Shown here one piece after another: positions 15,653 through 24,857 of a DNA stretch of 30,944 nucleotides. The notes beneath the pieces were generated by a model. It had not been told where the DNA came from, did not search any database, and saw nothing but the letters and a program-made list of their open reading frames with translations. Both the position numbers and the translations under genes were made by a program. Location of the stretch: the NCBI GenBank assembly GCA_036398215.1, contig DASWHK010000048.1, forward strand, positions 1 through 30,944, in the 5' to 3' direction. How positions within the stretch are numbered: position 1 is the first letter of the stretch; each line of letters begins with the position of its first letter. This DNA is from DASWHK01 sp036398215 (GTDB taxonomy: Bacteria > Acidobacteriota > UBA890).

Positions 15653-16312
15653 TCAATCGGGGCGCTCCCGAAAACCCCGGGCCGCGGCCTCGATCAGCCT
15701 GCGGGTGCAGGCCTCGACGCCGCCGGACCCGAACAGCGCCGCGACCACGGCGACGCACTCGGCGCCCGCGGCGATCACCTCGGGCGCCGTGCGCGCGGCG
15801 ATGCCGCCGACGGCGACGATCGGCTTGTCGATCGCCGCCGCCGCCGCCGCGACGCCGGCGACGCCCACCACCGGCCCGGCGTCGGGCTTGGTGGCGGTGG
15901 CGAATACGGGGCCGATGGCGACGTAGTCGACCGGCAGGGCGGCGGCGGCGCGGGCCTCGGCCACGGTATCGACCGAGATCCCGATGATCGCCTCGTCGCC
16001 GAGCAGCCGGCGGGCGGCGGCCGCCGGCAGGTCTTGCTGCCCCAGGTGGACGCCGTCGGCCCCGGCCGCCAGCGCGACGTCGACGCGGTCGTTGACCAGC
16101 AGGGCGATCCCCAGCCGCCGCGCCTCGCGCACCAGCCGCGCCGCCCGCTCGCAGGCCAGCCGGTCGCCGGCGGCCTTGTCGCGGTACTCGACCCAGGCGG
16201 CGCCGCCGGCCGCCAGCGCCATGAGGACCTCGAGGAGCGGCTCCGCGGTCGCGGCCGGATCGAGGATCGGCAGCAGCGGCGACGGCAGGCGCGGCGGAAG
16301 GCTAGCCCGCAT
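15653..16312 (-). CDS. thiE: Thiamine-phosphate synthase
   Basis: ThiE couples HMP-pyrophosphate with the thiazole phosphate to make thiamine phosphate. The 219-residue TIM barrel shows WVEYRDK (phosphate and Mg site region, about 40-46), LLVNDRVDVALAAGADGVHLGQ, DYVAIGPVFATATK and PIVAVGGI, all in the expected order. Length is normal. It lies 116 bases after accC with no thiamine-pyrophosphate riboswitch core (no CTGAGA element seen) in that gap. No other thiamine gene is nearby, so it stands alone in this window. A non-in-frame ATG just upstream was ignored. Confidence 0.94.
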   Translation of the reverse strand: MRASLPPRLPSPLLPILDPAATAEPLLEVLMALAAGGAAWVEYRDKAAGDRLACERAARLVREARRLGIALLVNDRVDVALAAGADGVHLGQQDLPAAAARRLLGDEAIIGISVDTVAEARAAAALPVDYVAIGPVFATATKPDAGPVVGVAGVAAAAAAIDKPIVAVGGIAARTAPEVIAAGAECVAVVAALFGSGGVEACTRRLIEAAARGFRERPD

Positions 16313-16428
16313 TTCTCATCGCCGTTCTGCTGCGGGCGGGCTAGTACTCCGTTTCCCAAGTACCATGGCGTTTGCAGGCCGACTCGCGGGGGAGATCAAG
16401 GCGAGCGGCGATGAGGAGCGTGGGCCAG

Positions 16429-17802
<1,374 letters not shown>

Positions 17803-17815
17803 CGCCCCCGCCGCC

Positions 17816-18337
17816 TCAGGCGCCGGCCCGTATGGCCAGCAGCTGCTGGCCGTACTCGACCGGCTCGCCGTTGTCGACGAAGATCGCCACCACCTCGCCG
17901 CCGACCTCGGCGATGATCTCGTTCATCAACTTCATCGCCTCCACGATGCACAGCGTCTGGCCCTCTTCGACCGTCTCGCCGACGTCGGTAAAGGCTTCCG
18001 CCCCCGGCTCCGGGAACCGGTAGAAGGTCCCGACCATCGGCGACTTGACGATGAACGCGTCCTCGACGCCGGCCCTCGCGGCCGGCGAATCCGCCTCCGG
18101 CGCCTCCGGCGCGGCCGGCGCGGGCGGCGGCATGGCGGCCGCCGCCGGAGCCGCCGAGCTCACGACATGCTGGACGGGGGCCGCCGGCGTGCTGATCTCG
18201 GCCTTGCCGCGACGGATCTTGACCTTGACGCCCTCGCGCTCGACGGCGAACTCGCTGACGTCCTTTTCGATCAGCAGATCGATGAGCTCGCGGATCTGCT
18301 CAAGGTCCAGCGGACTGTCGGACGGTCTCTTGCTCAT
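17816..18337 (-). CDS. accB: Biotin carboxyl carrier protein of acetyl-CoA carboxylase
   Basis: AccB is the biotinylated carrier of acetyl-CoA carboxylase. The 173-residue form starting MSKRPSDSPLDLEQIRELID has an N-terminal helical domain (1-45), an Ala/Pro-rich flexible linker (about 50-92) and a C-terminal biotinyl domain with SPMVGTFYR and VEAMKLMNE; Lys136 is the biotinylation site. A longer frame exists, but the ATG at 18337 overlaps the upstream aminopeptidase stop as ATGA and has GGGAG before it, so it is preferred. The elongation factor P gene, often found between these two neighbours in other bacteria, is missing here. Confidence 0.96.
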   Translation of the reverse strand: MSKRPSDSPLDLEQIRELIDLLIEKDVSEFAVEREGVKVKIRRGKAEISTPAAPVQHVVSSAAPAAAAMPPPAPAAPEAPEADSPAARAGVEDAFIVKSPMVGTFYRFPEPGAEAFTDVGETVEEGQTLCIVEAMKLMNEIIAEVGGEVVAIFVDNGEPVEYGQQLLAIRAGA

Positions 18338-19476
18338 GGCTCCCGAAGAATAGGTTCGGTGCCCAGGGCGGTCAAGCGCTCGCAACCGTCCGCAGTGACG
18401 GCCACCATGTCCTCGATGCGAACGCCGTAACGCTCTTCCAGGTAGAGGCCGGGCTCTACGGTCAGCACCATCCCGGCCTCGAGCACCTCACTGCTGCGGC
18501 TGGACAGGGCCGGCGCCTCGTGGATCTCGAGGCCGACCCCGTGGCCGGTGCCGTGCTTGATCCCGGCGCCGAAGTCGGCATCCTGCAGGACGCCACGGGC
18601 CGTGGCGTCGATGTCGGCGGCGGCGACGCCGGCGGCGATCCGCGCCATCGCCGCGCCGCGGGCGCCGTCGACGGCCTGATGGAGCGCCAGCCACTCGGGG
18701 TCCGGCTCGCCGCCGAGCCACACCATCCGGGTAATATCCGAGCAGTAGCCGCCGACCCGACAGCCGATGTCGATCATGACCGGCTCGCCGGCTCGGACAG
18801 GCCGCTCGCCGGCGACGCCATGCGGCAGCGCGCTGCGCGGCCCGGCGGCGACGATGGTGTCGAAGGCCATGCCGCGGGCGCCGCGCAGCCGGCAGGCCAT
18901 CTCGAGCTCGGCGGCGATGCGGTTCTCGCCGTACCCGGGCTCGATCCGCGCCGTCACCTCGACGAGCGCCGCCTCGGCGATCCGCAACGCCGCGACGATG
19001 GCCTCGCGCTCGCCGCCGTCCTTGCGCCGCCGCAGGCTCTCGACGACCCCTCCGTGGGGCTTCCAGGACAGGTCGGGGATGGCGGCAAGCTTGGCATGAA
19101 TGGCTACGGTCAGGTGGTCGGGCTCGAAGCCGACGCGCCCCCAGCCGGTCACCGGCAGCACCTCTGCGGCGGCGGCAGGCAAGCCGGCCGCAGAGACCGT
19201 CACCTCGACGCCGGCCAGCTCCTCGGCGGCCTGCCGCTGGTAGCGGGGATCGGTCAGGAACACGGCGCGCCCCGCCCCCAGCAGCAGCCAACCATTGCTC
19301 CCCGTGAAGCCCGTCAGGTAGCGGACGTTGGCCGGCCCGGTGACCAGCAGGGCGTCGAGCCCGGCGCCGGCGACCGCCTCCAGAACGCGGCCGCGGCGCC
19401 CCGCCCGAGGGCAGGGCGCCGCGGCCTGTTGCGACGGCTGCAAGCTCCGTCTAGTCGTAGGTGGCGATGATGTCAC
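18334..19476 (-). CDS. Xaa-Pro aminopeptidase-like M24 metallopeptidase
   Basis: This 380-residue protein has a creatinase-like N-terminal domain (LDALLVTGPANVRYLTGFTGSNG, about 40-62) and an M24 pita-bread catalytic domain. The expected metal ligands are visible: Asp in MIDIGCRVGGYCSDITR (two Asp), His in GTGHGVGLEIHE, Glu in TVEPGLY and Glu in VRIEDM. It should remove N-terminal residues before proline in the cytoplasm. The start is uncertain: the longest frame uses GTG at 19476 inside the upstream gene, while TTG at 19443 fits family alignments better. A strong hairpin lies under the N-terminal codons. PepP and PepQ assignments cannot be separated by eye. Confidence 0.9.
   Translation of the reverse strand: MTSSPPTTRRSLQPSQQAAAPCPRAGRRGRVLEAVAGAGLDALLVTGPANVRYLTGFTGSNGWLLLGAGRAVFLTDPRYQRQAAEELAGVEVTVSAAGLPAAAAEVLPVTGWGRVGFEPDHLTVAIHAKLAAIPDLSWKPHGGVVESLRRRKDGGEREAIVAALRIAEAALVEVTARIEPGYGENRIAAELEMACRLRGARGMAFDTIVAAGPRSALPHGVAGERPVRAGEPVMIDIGCRVGGYCSDITRMVWLGGEPDPEWLALHQAVDGARGAAMARIAAGVAAADIDATARGVLQDADFGAGIKHGTGHGVGLEIHEAPALSSRSSEVLEAGMVLTVEPGLYLEERYGVRIEDMVAVTADGCERLTALGTEPILREP
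19389..19426. repeat. 13-bp perfect inverted repeat at the start of the M24 peptidase gene
   Basis: GGCCGCGGCGCCC (19389-19401) and GGGCGCCGCGGCC (19414-19426) are exact complements around a 12-base loop that can itself pair. It falls 25-60 bases after the Ig-like gene stop and inside the N-terminal codons of the aminopeptidase. There is no T-tract, so it may slow ribosomes or RNA polymerase, or stabilise the upstream pil transcript. Confidence 0.6.
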
Positions 19477-20704
19477 TCGACACGGCGACCACCGCGCCGC
19501 TCGCGTCGAGCAGCTCGGCGCGAATCACAACCGTCTGCGGTGATGCATGGAGGGTGACGGTCTGGGTCGCTTCCCCGACGCTGCTAGTGGTGCTGGTCAC
19601 CGATCCGCCAACCCCTGTGCCGTCGGAGAATGTCGCCGCCGTGGCGCCCGTGTCGGATCTCATCGTGAACCGCACGGTGGCACCGGACAGGGGCTTTCCG
19701 GTCGCATCCTCGACCGCCGCGATGATTAGTTCGGTTGCTGGGCCACCCGGGGCCCCGAACGAGAACACCGCCGATGATCCGTCGCTGAAGGTCAGCGCGA
19801 TCGAGGGGCCCTCCTGGCCTTGGCTCGTGATCAGGATGATCTGGTTCGAGGTTGACACCGTCTGGTTGGTGACCGGATCGATCAGGTCGGCCTCGATGAT
19901 CACGTCGCCGGGGCCCTGCACGCGGATCAGGGCCGTCGCGACTCCGCTCGAGTTGGTGGTCGTCGAGCTGCTGCCCACGAACTCCACCGGCTCGTTGGTC
20001 GTCAACTCGTCGGTGGTGTCGGTGATGATGCGGAACCGCACCGTCGCACCGACGATCGCCGCCCCGGTCAGGTCCAATGCCTCGGCGCTGATTTCGACGT
20101 TGAGCGGTACGGCGGCGCTGGCCTCGCCGGTCGACGTCGTCGAGCCGGTGCCAGTGGAACCGAACGCGGCCGAGATGCTGCCGGTGACCGGCTCCGGCTC
20201 CAGCGTCACGTTGACGCTGGAGGCCACCTGGCCGAGCGACGCCGTGATCGTGGCGGTGCCGGCCTTGCGGTTGAAGCTGCTGAAGGTGACCTGCGCGAGC
20301 CCGTTGAAGGTCGTCGCCGTGGCCACCGTCGTCAGGCCGGCCTCGGTGACGAAGGCCCCCAGGTTGGTGCTGAAGACGATCGTCGTCAGGTTGGGGACCG
20401 GGTTGCCGGAGGCGTCACGAACGTCTGCGGTGATCGTCACCGTCGACGTATCGTCGGCGGTCAGCGTGAAGCCGAACGCCGAGACGCTGATCGTGCCGGT
20501 GAAGACGAACTGCTGGTTTTGCGTCTGTCCGGTCAGCTGCCCGTCGGTATTCGGAGTCACGGGCGTGGTCAGGTTGCATCCCGCCAACGCCACCGCCGTG
20601 AGCAGCAACAGAGACCACGCCGAGGTCGTGAACCCGGCATTCGCGCGGCGCTGGCCTCCCCCTCCGTCGCGGAATCTCGATCTGGCCATTGCTCCGTACC
20701 TCAT
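19451..20704 (-). CDS. Putative lipoprotein with bacterial Ig-like repeats
   Basis: The 417-residue product has a hydrophobic segment ending in the lipobox VALAGC (Cys43), so it is probably lipid-anchored. The rest is Thr/Ser/Val-rich beta protein with about three Ig-like units, each with blocks such as ADVRDASGNPVPN, AEALDLTGAAIVGATVRF and AAVEDATGKPLSGATVRF, resembling invasin-type Big domains. No catalytic motif is seen. It overlaps the preceding lipoprotein gene by ATGA and so is translated as part of the pil operon. It may decorate the pilus secretin or the outer surface; that is inference. A 26-base overlap with the next gene depends on the latter's uncertain start. Confidence 0.8.
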   Translation of the reverse strand: MRYGAMARSRFRDGGGGQRRANAGFTTSAWSLLLLTAVALAGCNLTTPVTPNTDGQLTGQTQNQQFVFTGTISVSAFGFTLTADDTSTVTITADVRDASGNPVPNLTTIVFSTNLGAFVTEAGLTTVATATTFNGLAQVTFSSFNRKAGTATITASLGQVASSVNVTLEPEPVTGSISAAFGSTGTGSTTSTGEASAAVPLNVEISAEALDLTGAAIVGATVRFRIITDTTDELTTNEPVEFVGSSSTTTNSSGVATALIRVQGPGDVIIEADLIDPVTNQTVSTSNQIILITSQGQEGPSIALTFSDGSSAVFSFGAPGGPATELIIAAVEDATGKPLSGATVRFTMRSDTGATAATFSDGTGVGGSVTSTTSSVGEATQTVTLHASPQTVVIRAELLDASGAVVAVSSDIIATYD

Positions 20705-21399
20705 GAGTTGTCATCGCCGAAGTTGGCGAGGTTGATACCGAATTGTCCGGTCGCGGTCACGGGGTCTCCCGACAGCGTCTTGCCGAAGAAGGTGATCGTG
20801 GCGCGGACCTGGATGTTCGCGTAGTTGGTGCCGGGCTCGGTGCCGGGGCTGATCAGGAACGAGACCGGCGGTTGAGCTTTGGTCGTCGAGGGCATGATCA
20901 CGAGCGCGACCGTGGTCGTGTTGAGCGTGCCGCTGCCCAGCGCGGTGAGCCGCACCCTGGCGGTCATCGCGCGGGTGAAGCCCGGCGGCACCTGGGTGCC
21001 TCCGTCGGTGCGCTGGAAGGTCACCTCATAGCGCTCCAGGACGATGTCCTGCAGCTCGGGCGTCGTGATAATCGGGCTCGCCGCAATCGGGCTCTTCAAA
21101 TGCGCCGAGAACGTGACGTCGATGCCGTCTTCGGGAATGATCCCCGAGGTGGAAAGCACGTCGCCGAACGGATCGGAGGTCGGCACGATCGAGCCGATGA
21201 CCAGGATCACGGCGTTGGCCGTCTCGTCGATGTCGCCCACCACCGAACAACCCATGGCGAGCGCCACGATGGGCGCGATCAACGCCAGCTTGATGGGACC
21301 CCGCCGAAACGGCGCCTGTGGCTGCCGCCGGGCGCCTTCTGGAGCCCCGAGCGACCGTTGCCCTGACCGGTGGCTGCGTTGCGATGTCAGCATGGTCAT
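20701..21399 (-). CDS. Putative lipoprotein coupled to pilQ, function unknown
   Basis: This 232-residue product has a basic N-region followed by a hydrophobic stretch and the lipobox ALAMGC (Cys51). After the cysteine it has a mixed beta-rich domain with a repeated pattern of Thr, Val and Ile strands; no family was recognised. The open frame continues 26 codons upstream, but the ATG at 21399 overlaps the pilQ stop as ATGA, so it is preferred. Its place directly after pilQ makes a pilotin or secretin accessory role attractive, yet no motif proves it. It overlaps the Ig-like gene that follows, again as ATGA. Confidence 0.75.
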   Translation of the reverse strand: MTMLTSQRSHRSGQRSLGAPEGARRQPQAPFRRGPIKLALIAPIVALAMGCSVVGDIDETANAVILVIGSIVPTSDPFGDVLSTSGIIPEDGIDVTFSAHLKSPIAASPIITTPELQDIVLERYEVTFQRTDGGTQVPPGFTRAMTARVRLTALGSGTLNTTTVALVIMPSTTKAQPPVSFLISPGTEPGTNYANIQVRATITFFGKTLSGDPVTATGQFGINLANFGDDNS

Positions 21400-22826
21400 T
21401 GCTCCAGGATCTGAGGTGTGATGAAGATCAACAGCTCGTTGTTGCTCTGCGTCTGGTTCTCGTTCTTGAACAACCAACCGAGCAGCGGGATCCGGTGCAG
21501 CGCCGGAACGCGATTCTCGACCTCGTTGACGGTGAGCTGGAAGATCCCGCCGATGACCGTCGTGCCACCGTCGCGCACCAGGACGCGGGTCTGGGCCCGG
21601 CGCGTGAAGATCGTCGGAATGCCCGTCACCTCACGGCTGAAGTCCGGCTCGCTCTTGTCGACGACGATGTCGAGCATGATCGTGTCTTCGTCGGTGATCT
21701 GTGGCGTCACCACGAGCTGCAGGTTGGCGTTGATGAACTGGACCGACGCGGTGTTGTCGACCAGTACCTGCACGGGGATTCGCTGGCCGCTCTCGATGCG
21801 GGCTTCGCGGTTGTTCTGCGCCGTCACGTTGGGCGTCGAGATCACCTTGCCGCGGCCGGAGTTCTCCATGGCCGAGAGCGAGACGTCGAGGCGGAACGAG
21901 TCCAGGACGCTGCCCATCGTCAGGGCGATGCCGCCCACCGACTCGCCCACCGGCAGGTTGACCGCGAACGGCGTGCCGCCGATGCCCCGCGCCTCGATAC
22001 CTGTGGAGGGACGGTTCTGGCCGCGCACCGTCATGTTGTTGGGAAACACCAGCCCCGTGGTGTTGCCGTGGGCCGCGTCGGCGACCCCCTGGAAGCCCCA
22101 CTGCACCCCGAGCTCGCGGGCGAAGTCGCGGGTGGTCTCGACGACGCGCGCCTTCAGGTTCACCTGCGGCGCCGGATCATCGAGGGTCTCGAGCAGAACG
22201 CGCAACGAGTCGATTGACTCGACGGTGTCCTTGACGACGAGCGAGTTGGTGCGGGCGTCGACGACCGCCTCACCGCGGGGGCTCAGCTGGCGCTCGGTGA
22301 GGGTGAGCAGGTCGGCGGCGTTGGCGTAAGAGAGGTCGATCTTCTGGGTGGCCAGCGGCATCGCCGCCTGCTGCTGATCGAGGTAACGCGCCCTCGTCTC
22401 CGCCTCCGCGGCGAGCTTGGTCTCCGTGGTGATCCGGATGATGTTGCGCTCGACCGTGTAGCCGAGGCCGTGCGACTGAAGGATCGTCAGCAGCGCCGCG
22501 TCCCAGGGGACGCCGTACAGCTGCGTGTTCACCACCCCGGTGACGCCGGGATCGAGCACCATGTTGACGCCGGCGATCTGGGCGAAGAAACGGATGACGT
22601 CGCGGATGTCGACGTCGACGAGCTCGAGGTCGATCGGGTAGCCGTCTTGGATCGGGTCGTCGATGATTCCGGCCTGGGTGGGGAGTGCCCCCGCCGGCAA
22701 CCGGTCGGGATCCTGCTGCTGTGCCGGCGCCAGGACCGGTACCAGGCAGAGCGCAACCGCGATCGCGGTCATTCCGCGCCACCCAGGTCCGGCCTCGCGC
22801 GTGTCTTTTCTGCCGTGGTCGTTCAT
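21396..22826 (-). CDS. pilQ: Type IV pilus secretin PilQ, short form
   Basis: PilQ forms the outer-membrane channel for the type IV pilus. The 476-residue protein has a signal peptide (about 20-36), a short STN/N0 domain (PIDLELVDVDIRDVIRFFA, about 64-130), an N1-like domain (about 160-220) and a secretin domain ending with VPALHRIPLLGWLF and ELLIFITPQIL. Typical PilQ has about 700 residues with AMIN domains before N0; these are missing here. The gene overlaps pilP by ATGA and the following lipoprotein gene by ATGA. A GspD role is less likely because the preceding genes are pilMNOP. Confidence 0.93.
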   Translation of the reverse strand: MNDHGRKDTREAGPGWRGMTAIAVALCLVPVLAPAQQQDPDRLPAGALPTQAGIIDDPIQDGYPIDLELVDVDIRDVIRFFAQIAGVNMVLDPGVTGVVNTQLYGVPWDAALLTILQSHGLGYTVERNIIRITTETKLAAEAETRARYLDQQQAAMPLATQKIDLSYANAADLLTLTERQLSPRGEAVVDARTNSLVVKDTVESIDSLRVLLETLDDPAPQVNLKARVVETTRDFARELGVQWGFQGVADAAHGNTTGLVFPNNMTVRGQNRPSTGIEARGIGGTPFAVNLPVGESVGGIALTMGSVLDSFRLDVSLSAMENSGRGKVISTPNVTAQNNREARIESGQRIPVQVLVDNTASVQFINANLQLVVTPQITDEDTIMLDIVVDKSEPDFSREVTGIPTIFTRRAQTRVLVRDGGTTVIGGIFQLTVNEVENRVPALHRIPLLGWLFKNENQTQSNNELLIFITPQILEQ

Positions 22827-23611
22827 TGCGAGCTCTGACCGCCTCCTGATTCGGTGGTTCGAAGGCGCTTGGTCACCTCACGGGTGCGCCGCGCGCCGGT
22901 TACGTCGGGAACTTCCTGCTCGAAGATCACTTCGCCGGGACGGATGTCGACCACGTGGCCGTCGAACAGCCGGGCGCCGACCTCCACGAAATAGGCTCTC
23001 TGGTTGGGGCCGACGAGCATGGCGTGCCAGCGGCCCTGGGCGATGGCGATCGCCTTGACCTCGACCTCGCTGACCAGGAAGCCGGGCAGGCCGAACGGCC
23101 GCACGGTGGGCACCGACACGCCGCTCACCTGCACCAGAAGGCTGCGAAACGGGTCGCGACGCCCCCCGGGCAGGTAGTCGAACGCGGTCCCCATGATGAT
23201 GCCCTCCTGCTCACGAATCATCTGCTCGACCAGCGCCAGCGCCTCACGCTCTTCCTGCGTCAGCAGCGGCGCGTTCAGCCGCTGCTGTGGCTGCTGCGGC
23301 GGCTCGGCCTGCTGCCCTTGCTGGCCCTGGCCGCCCTGCGGATCCTGCACGCCGACCGTGGCGCCGCCAGCCGCCCGGGGCAACGCCTCCGGGGCCGCCA
23401 GCGCGGTCTCGGGGTGCTGCTCGCGGTTGCCATGGGCACGCGTATCGTCGTGCGGGATCACCAACGTGGACGAGAAGCTCGGGGCCAGGCCGGGCCGCGC
23501 CTGAGCGGGCGTCTGGGCCGCGACGCCGGCCCCGGCGCCGAGCGCCACGACCAGCGATACCGCGGCGGCGACGCGGATCTGCTTTTTTGGTACTCGGATG
23601 ATCAGTCGCAT
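22823..23611 (-). CDS. pilP: Type IV pilus assembly protein PilP, extended
   Basis: PilP links the PilN/PilO inner-membrane complex to the PilQ secretin. This 262-residue version has an N-terminal hydrophobic segment (about 12-32), a Gln/Pro/Gly-rich linker (about 85-112), a helix around 117-136 and the conserved YLPGGRRDPF motif before the C-terminal beta domain. It contains no cysteine, so unlike the proteobacterial PilP it is not a lipoprotein and is probably anchored by its N-terminal helix. Its ATG directly follows the pilO stop (TAAATG), and its stop overlaps the pilQ start. The usual length is about 175, so the linker is enlarged. Confidence 0.9.
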   Translation of the reverse strand: MRLIIRVPKKQIRVAAAVSLVVALGAGAGVAAQTPAQARPGLAPSFSSTLVIPHDDTRAHGNREQHPETALAAPEALPRAAGGATVGVQDPQGGQGQQGQQAEPPQQPQQRLNAPLLTQEEREALALVEQMIREQEGIIMGTAFDYLPGGRRDPFRSLLVQVSGVSVPTVRPFGLPGFLVSEVEVKAIAIAQGRWHAMLVGPNQRAYFVEVGARLFDGHVVDIRPGEVIFEQEVPDVTGARRTREVTKRLRTTESGGGQSSQ

Positions 23612-24232
23612 TTATCGCCTCGCCGGAGCCGCAGCGTTGGCAGTCGCCCCGGTCGCGGCCCCTTGTTCGGGGGTCGCGACGTCGGGCAGGAAAAAGAACG
23701 TGCTGGCGGTGCACGTCGCCTGGATGGTGTTGGGCCCCTCGGCGAGCGTTCGGATGGATATCTGGCCCACCGTCACCACCCGTCCGAACTTGCTGATGCG
23801 GTCGAAGAACAGCGCCAGGTCGTGGTAGGTGCCCACCAGGTCGAGCTCCATGGGCATCTCCGCGTAGAAGTCGTGCAGTATGGGCGCTGGAAAGCTCGTG
23901 CGGCGGATCGCGAGGTTGCTATCCGAGGCCGCCTGCTCGAGGCTGCGCAGCAACGCATCGGTCTGCTGCTCCTCGGGCAGGATGTTCGAGAGGGTCGCCA
24001 GCTGCGCCTCGGCCTCCTCGAGCTCGGCCTCCAGTTGCGGGAGCTGGTTGGCGACCTGGCGAGTGCGCTGGTTCTCGAGCTGGATATCGCCGATCTCGGT
24101 GCGCAGGCGGGTCTCCACGACTGCGTTGGGCGACCAGACGTAGTAGTAGAAAACCCCGGTCAGGGCCACGCAGAAGAAGCCGATCACCCCCCACTGGCCT
24201 TGCTTCGACATCGTGTTGAAATCGAACGCCAT
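23612..24232 (-). CDS. pilO: Type IV pilus assembly protein PilO
   Basis: PilO forms a periplasmic heterodimer with PilN. The 206-residue protein has a short cytoplasmic N-terminus, one transmembrane helix (about 13-33), a coiled-coil rich in Glu, Gln and Leu (about 38-90), and a ferredoxin-like C-terminal domain starting near LHDFYAEMPMELDLVGTYHDL, typical of PilO. An Ala-rich tail follows. It begins ten bases after pilN and abuts pilP. Length is normal. Confidence 0.93.
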   Translation of the reverse strand: MAFDFNTMSKQGQWGVIGFFCVALTGVFYYYVWSPNAVVETRLRTEIGDIQLENQRTRQVANQLPQLEAELEEAEAQLATLSNILPEEQQTDALLRSLEQAASDSNLAIRRTSFPAPILHDFYAEMPMELDLVGTYHDLALFFDRISKFGRVVTVGQISIRTLAEGPNTIQATCTASTFFFLPDVATPEQGAATGATANAAAPARR

Positions 24233-24242
24233 CAGGACCTCC

Positions 24243-24845
24243 TCAACGAGCCGGCGCGGCGGCGACCTCGCTGCCGGCCTCCGGCGAGGCGGTCAGCGGC
24301 AGGAAGCGCGTCGAGATCTGGAAACGAACCGAATCGCCGGCGTCGTTCGTGTTCTCGATGGTGGCGTCGGCAAAGTACGAAGAGAGCCGCAGGTTCGCGC
24401 CGAAGTCGGAGATCGCGATGTTGGACAGCGCCTGGCCGATGATCGACACCCTGCCGCCGGGCGACATGACCAGGTCGGTGAGCCAGAGGCTGTCGGGAAG
24501 CTCGCGGCTGATCTGATCGAGCAGCAATACCGGGCCGCTCTGGCTCTTCTTGAGGTCGACGATGACCCCCAGCTTCTGGTTGACGACCGCCCGCCGCTGC
24601 TCGAGTTGTTCGACCCGGGCCGCGGTCTCGGCGAGCTGTTGCTGCTCGGCGACGACCGCGGCGTGGGTGTCGCGCAGCCGTGAAACCGTGCTGCTCTGCC
24701 ACCACCAGGCGACGGCGAGCAGCACCAGCGTCCCGGCGATGGCGGCGATGAAGGCGGCGTTCTCGCTGCCCCCGATCGTCAACTCGGGCACCGCTCGCCG
24801 CTTGGTCTTGGCCTTCTTCTGGCCGAGTAGGTTGATGCGAATCAT
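24243..24845 (-). CDS. pilN: Type IV pilus assembly protein PilN
   Basis: PilN links PilM in the cytoplasm to PilO in the periplasm. It starts with MIRINLL, the short cytoplasmic motif that docks into PilM, then a basic stretch, a transmembrane helix (about 30-48) and a coiled coil (about 53-90), and ends with a periplasmic domain (DQISRELPDSLWLTDL). At 200 residues it is normal for the family. Spacing is 12 bases to pilM and ten to pilO. A PilMNO type IV pilus rather than type II secretion is indicated by the five-gene order. Confidence 0.94.
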   Translation of the reverse strand: MIRINLLGQKKAKTKRRAVPELTIGGSENAAFIAAIAGTLVLLAVAWWWQSSTVSRLRDTHAAVVAEQQQLAETAARVEQLEQRRAVVNQKLGVIVDLKKSQSGPVLLLDQISRELPDSLWLTDLVMSPGGRVSIIGQALSNIAISDFGANLRLSSYFADATIENTNDAGDSVRFQISTRFLPLTASPEAGSEVAAAPAR

Positions 24846-24857
24846 CGGATCAAGTCC

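Noticed and set aside
16313..16428. Thiamine-pyrophosphate riboswitch ahead of thiE
   Set aside because: No CTGAGA or ACCTGATCTGG-like segment is present in the 116 bases before thiE.
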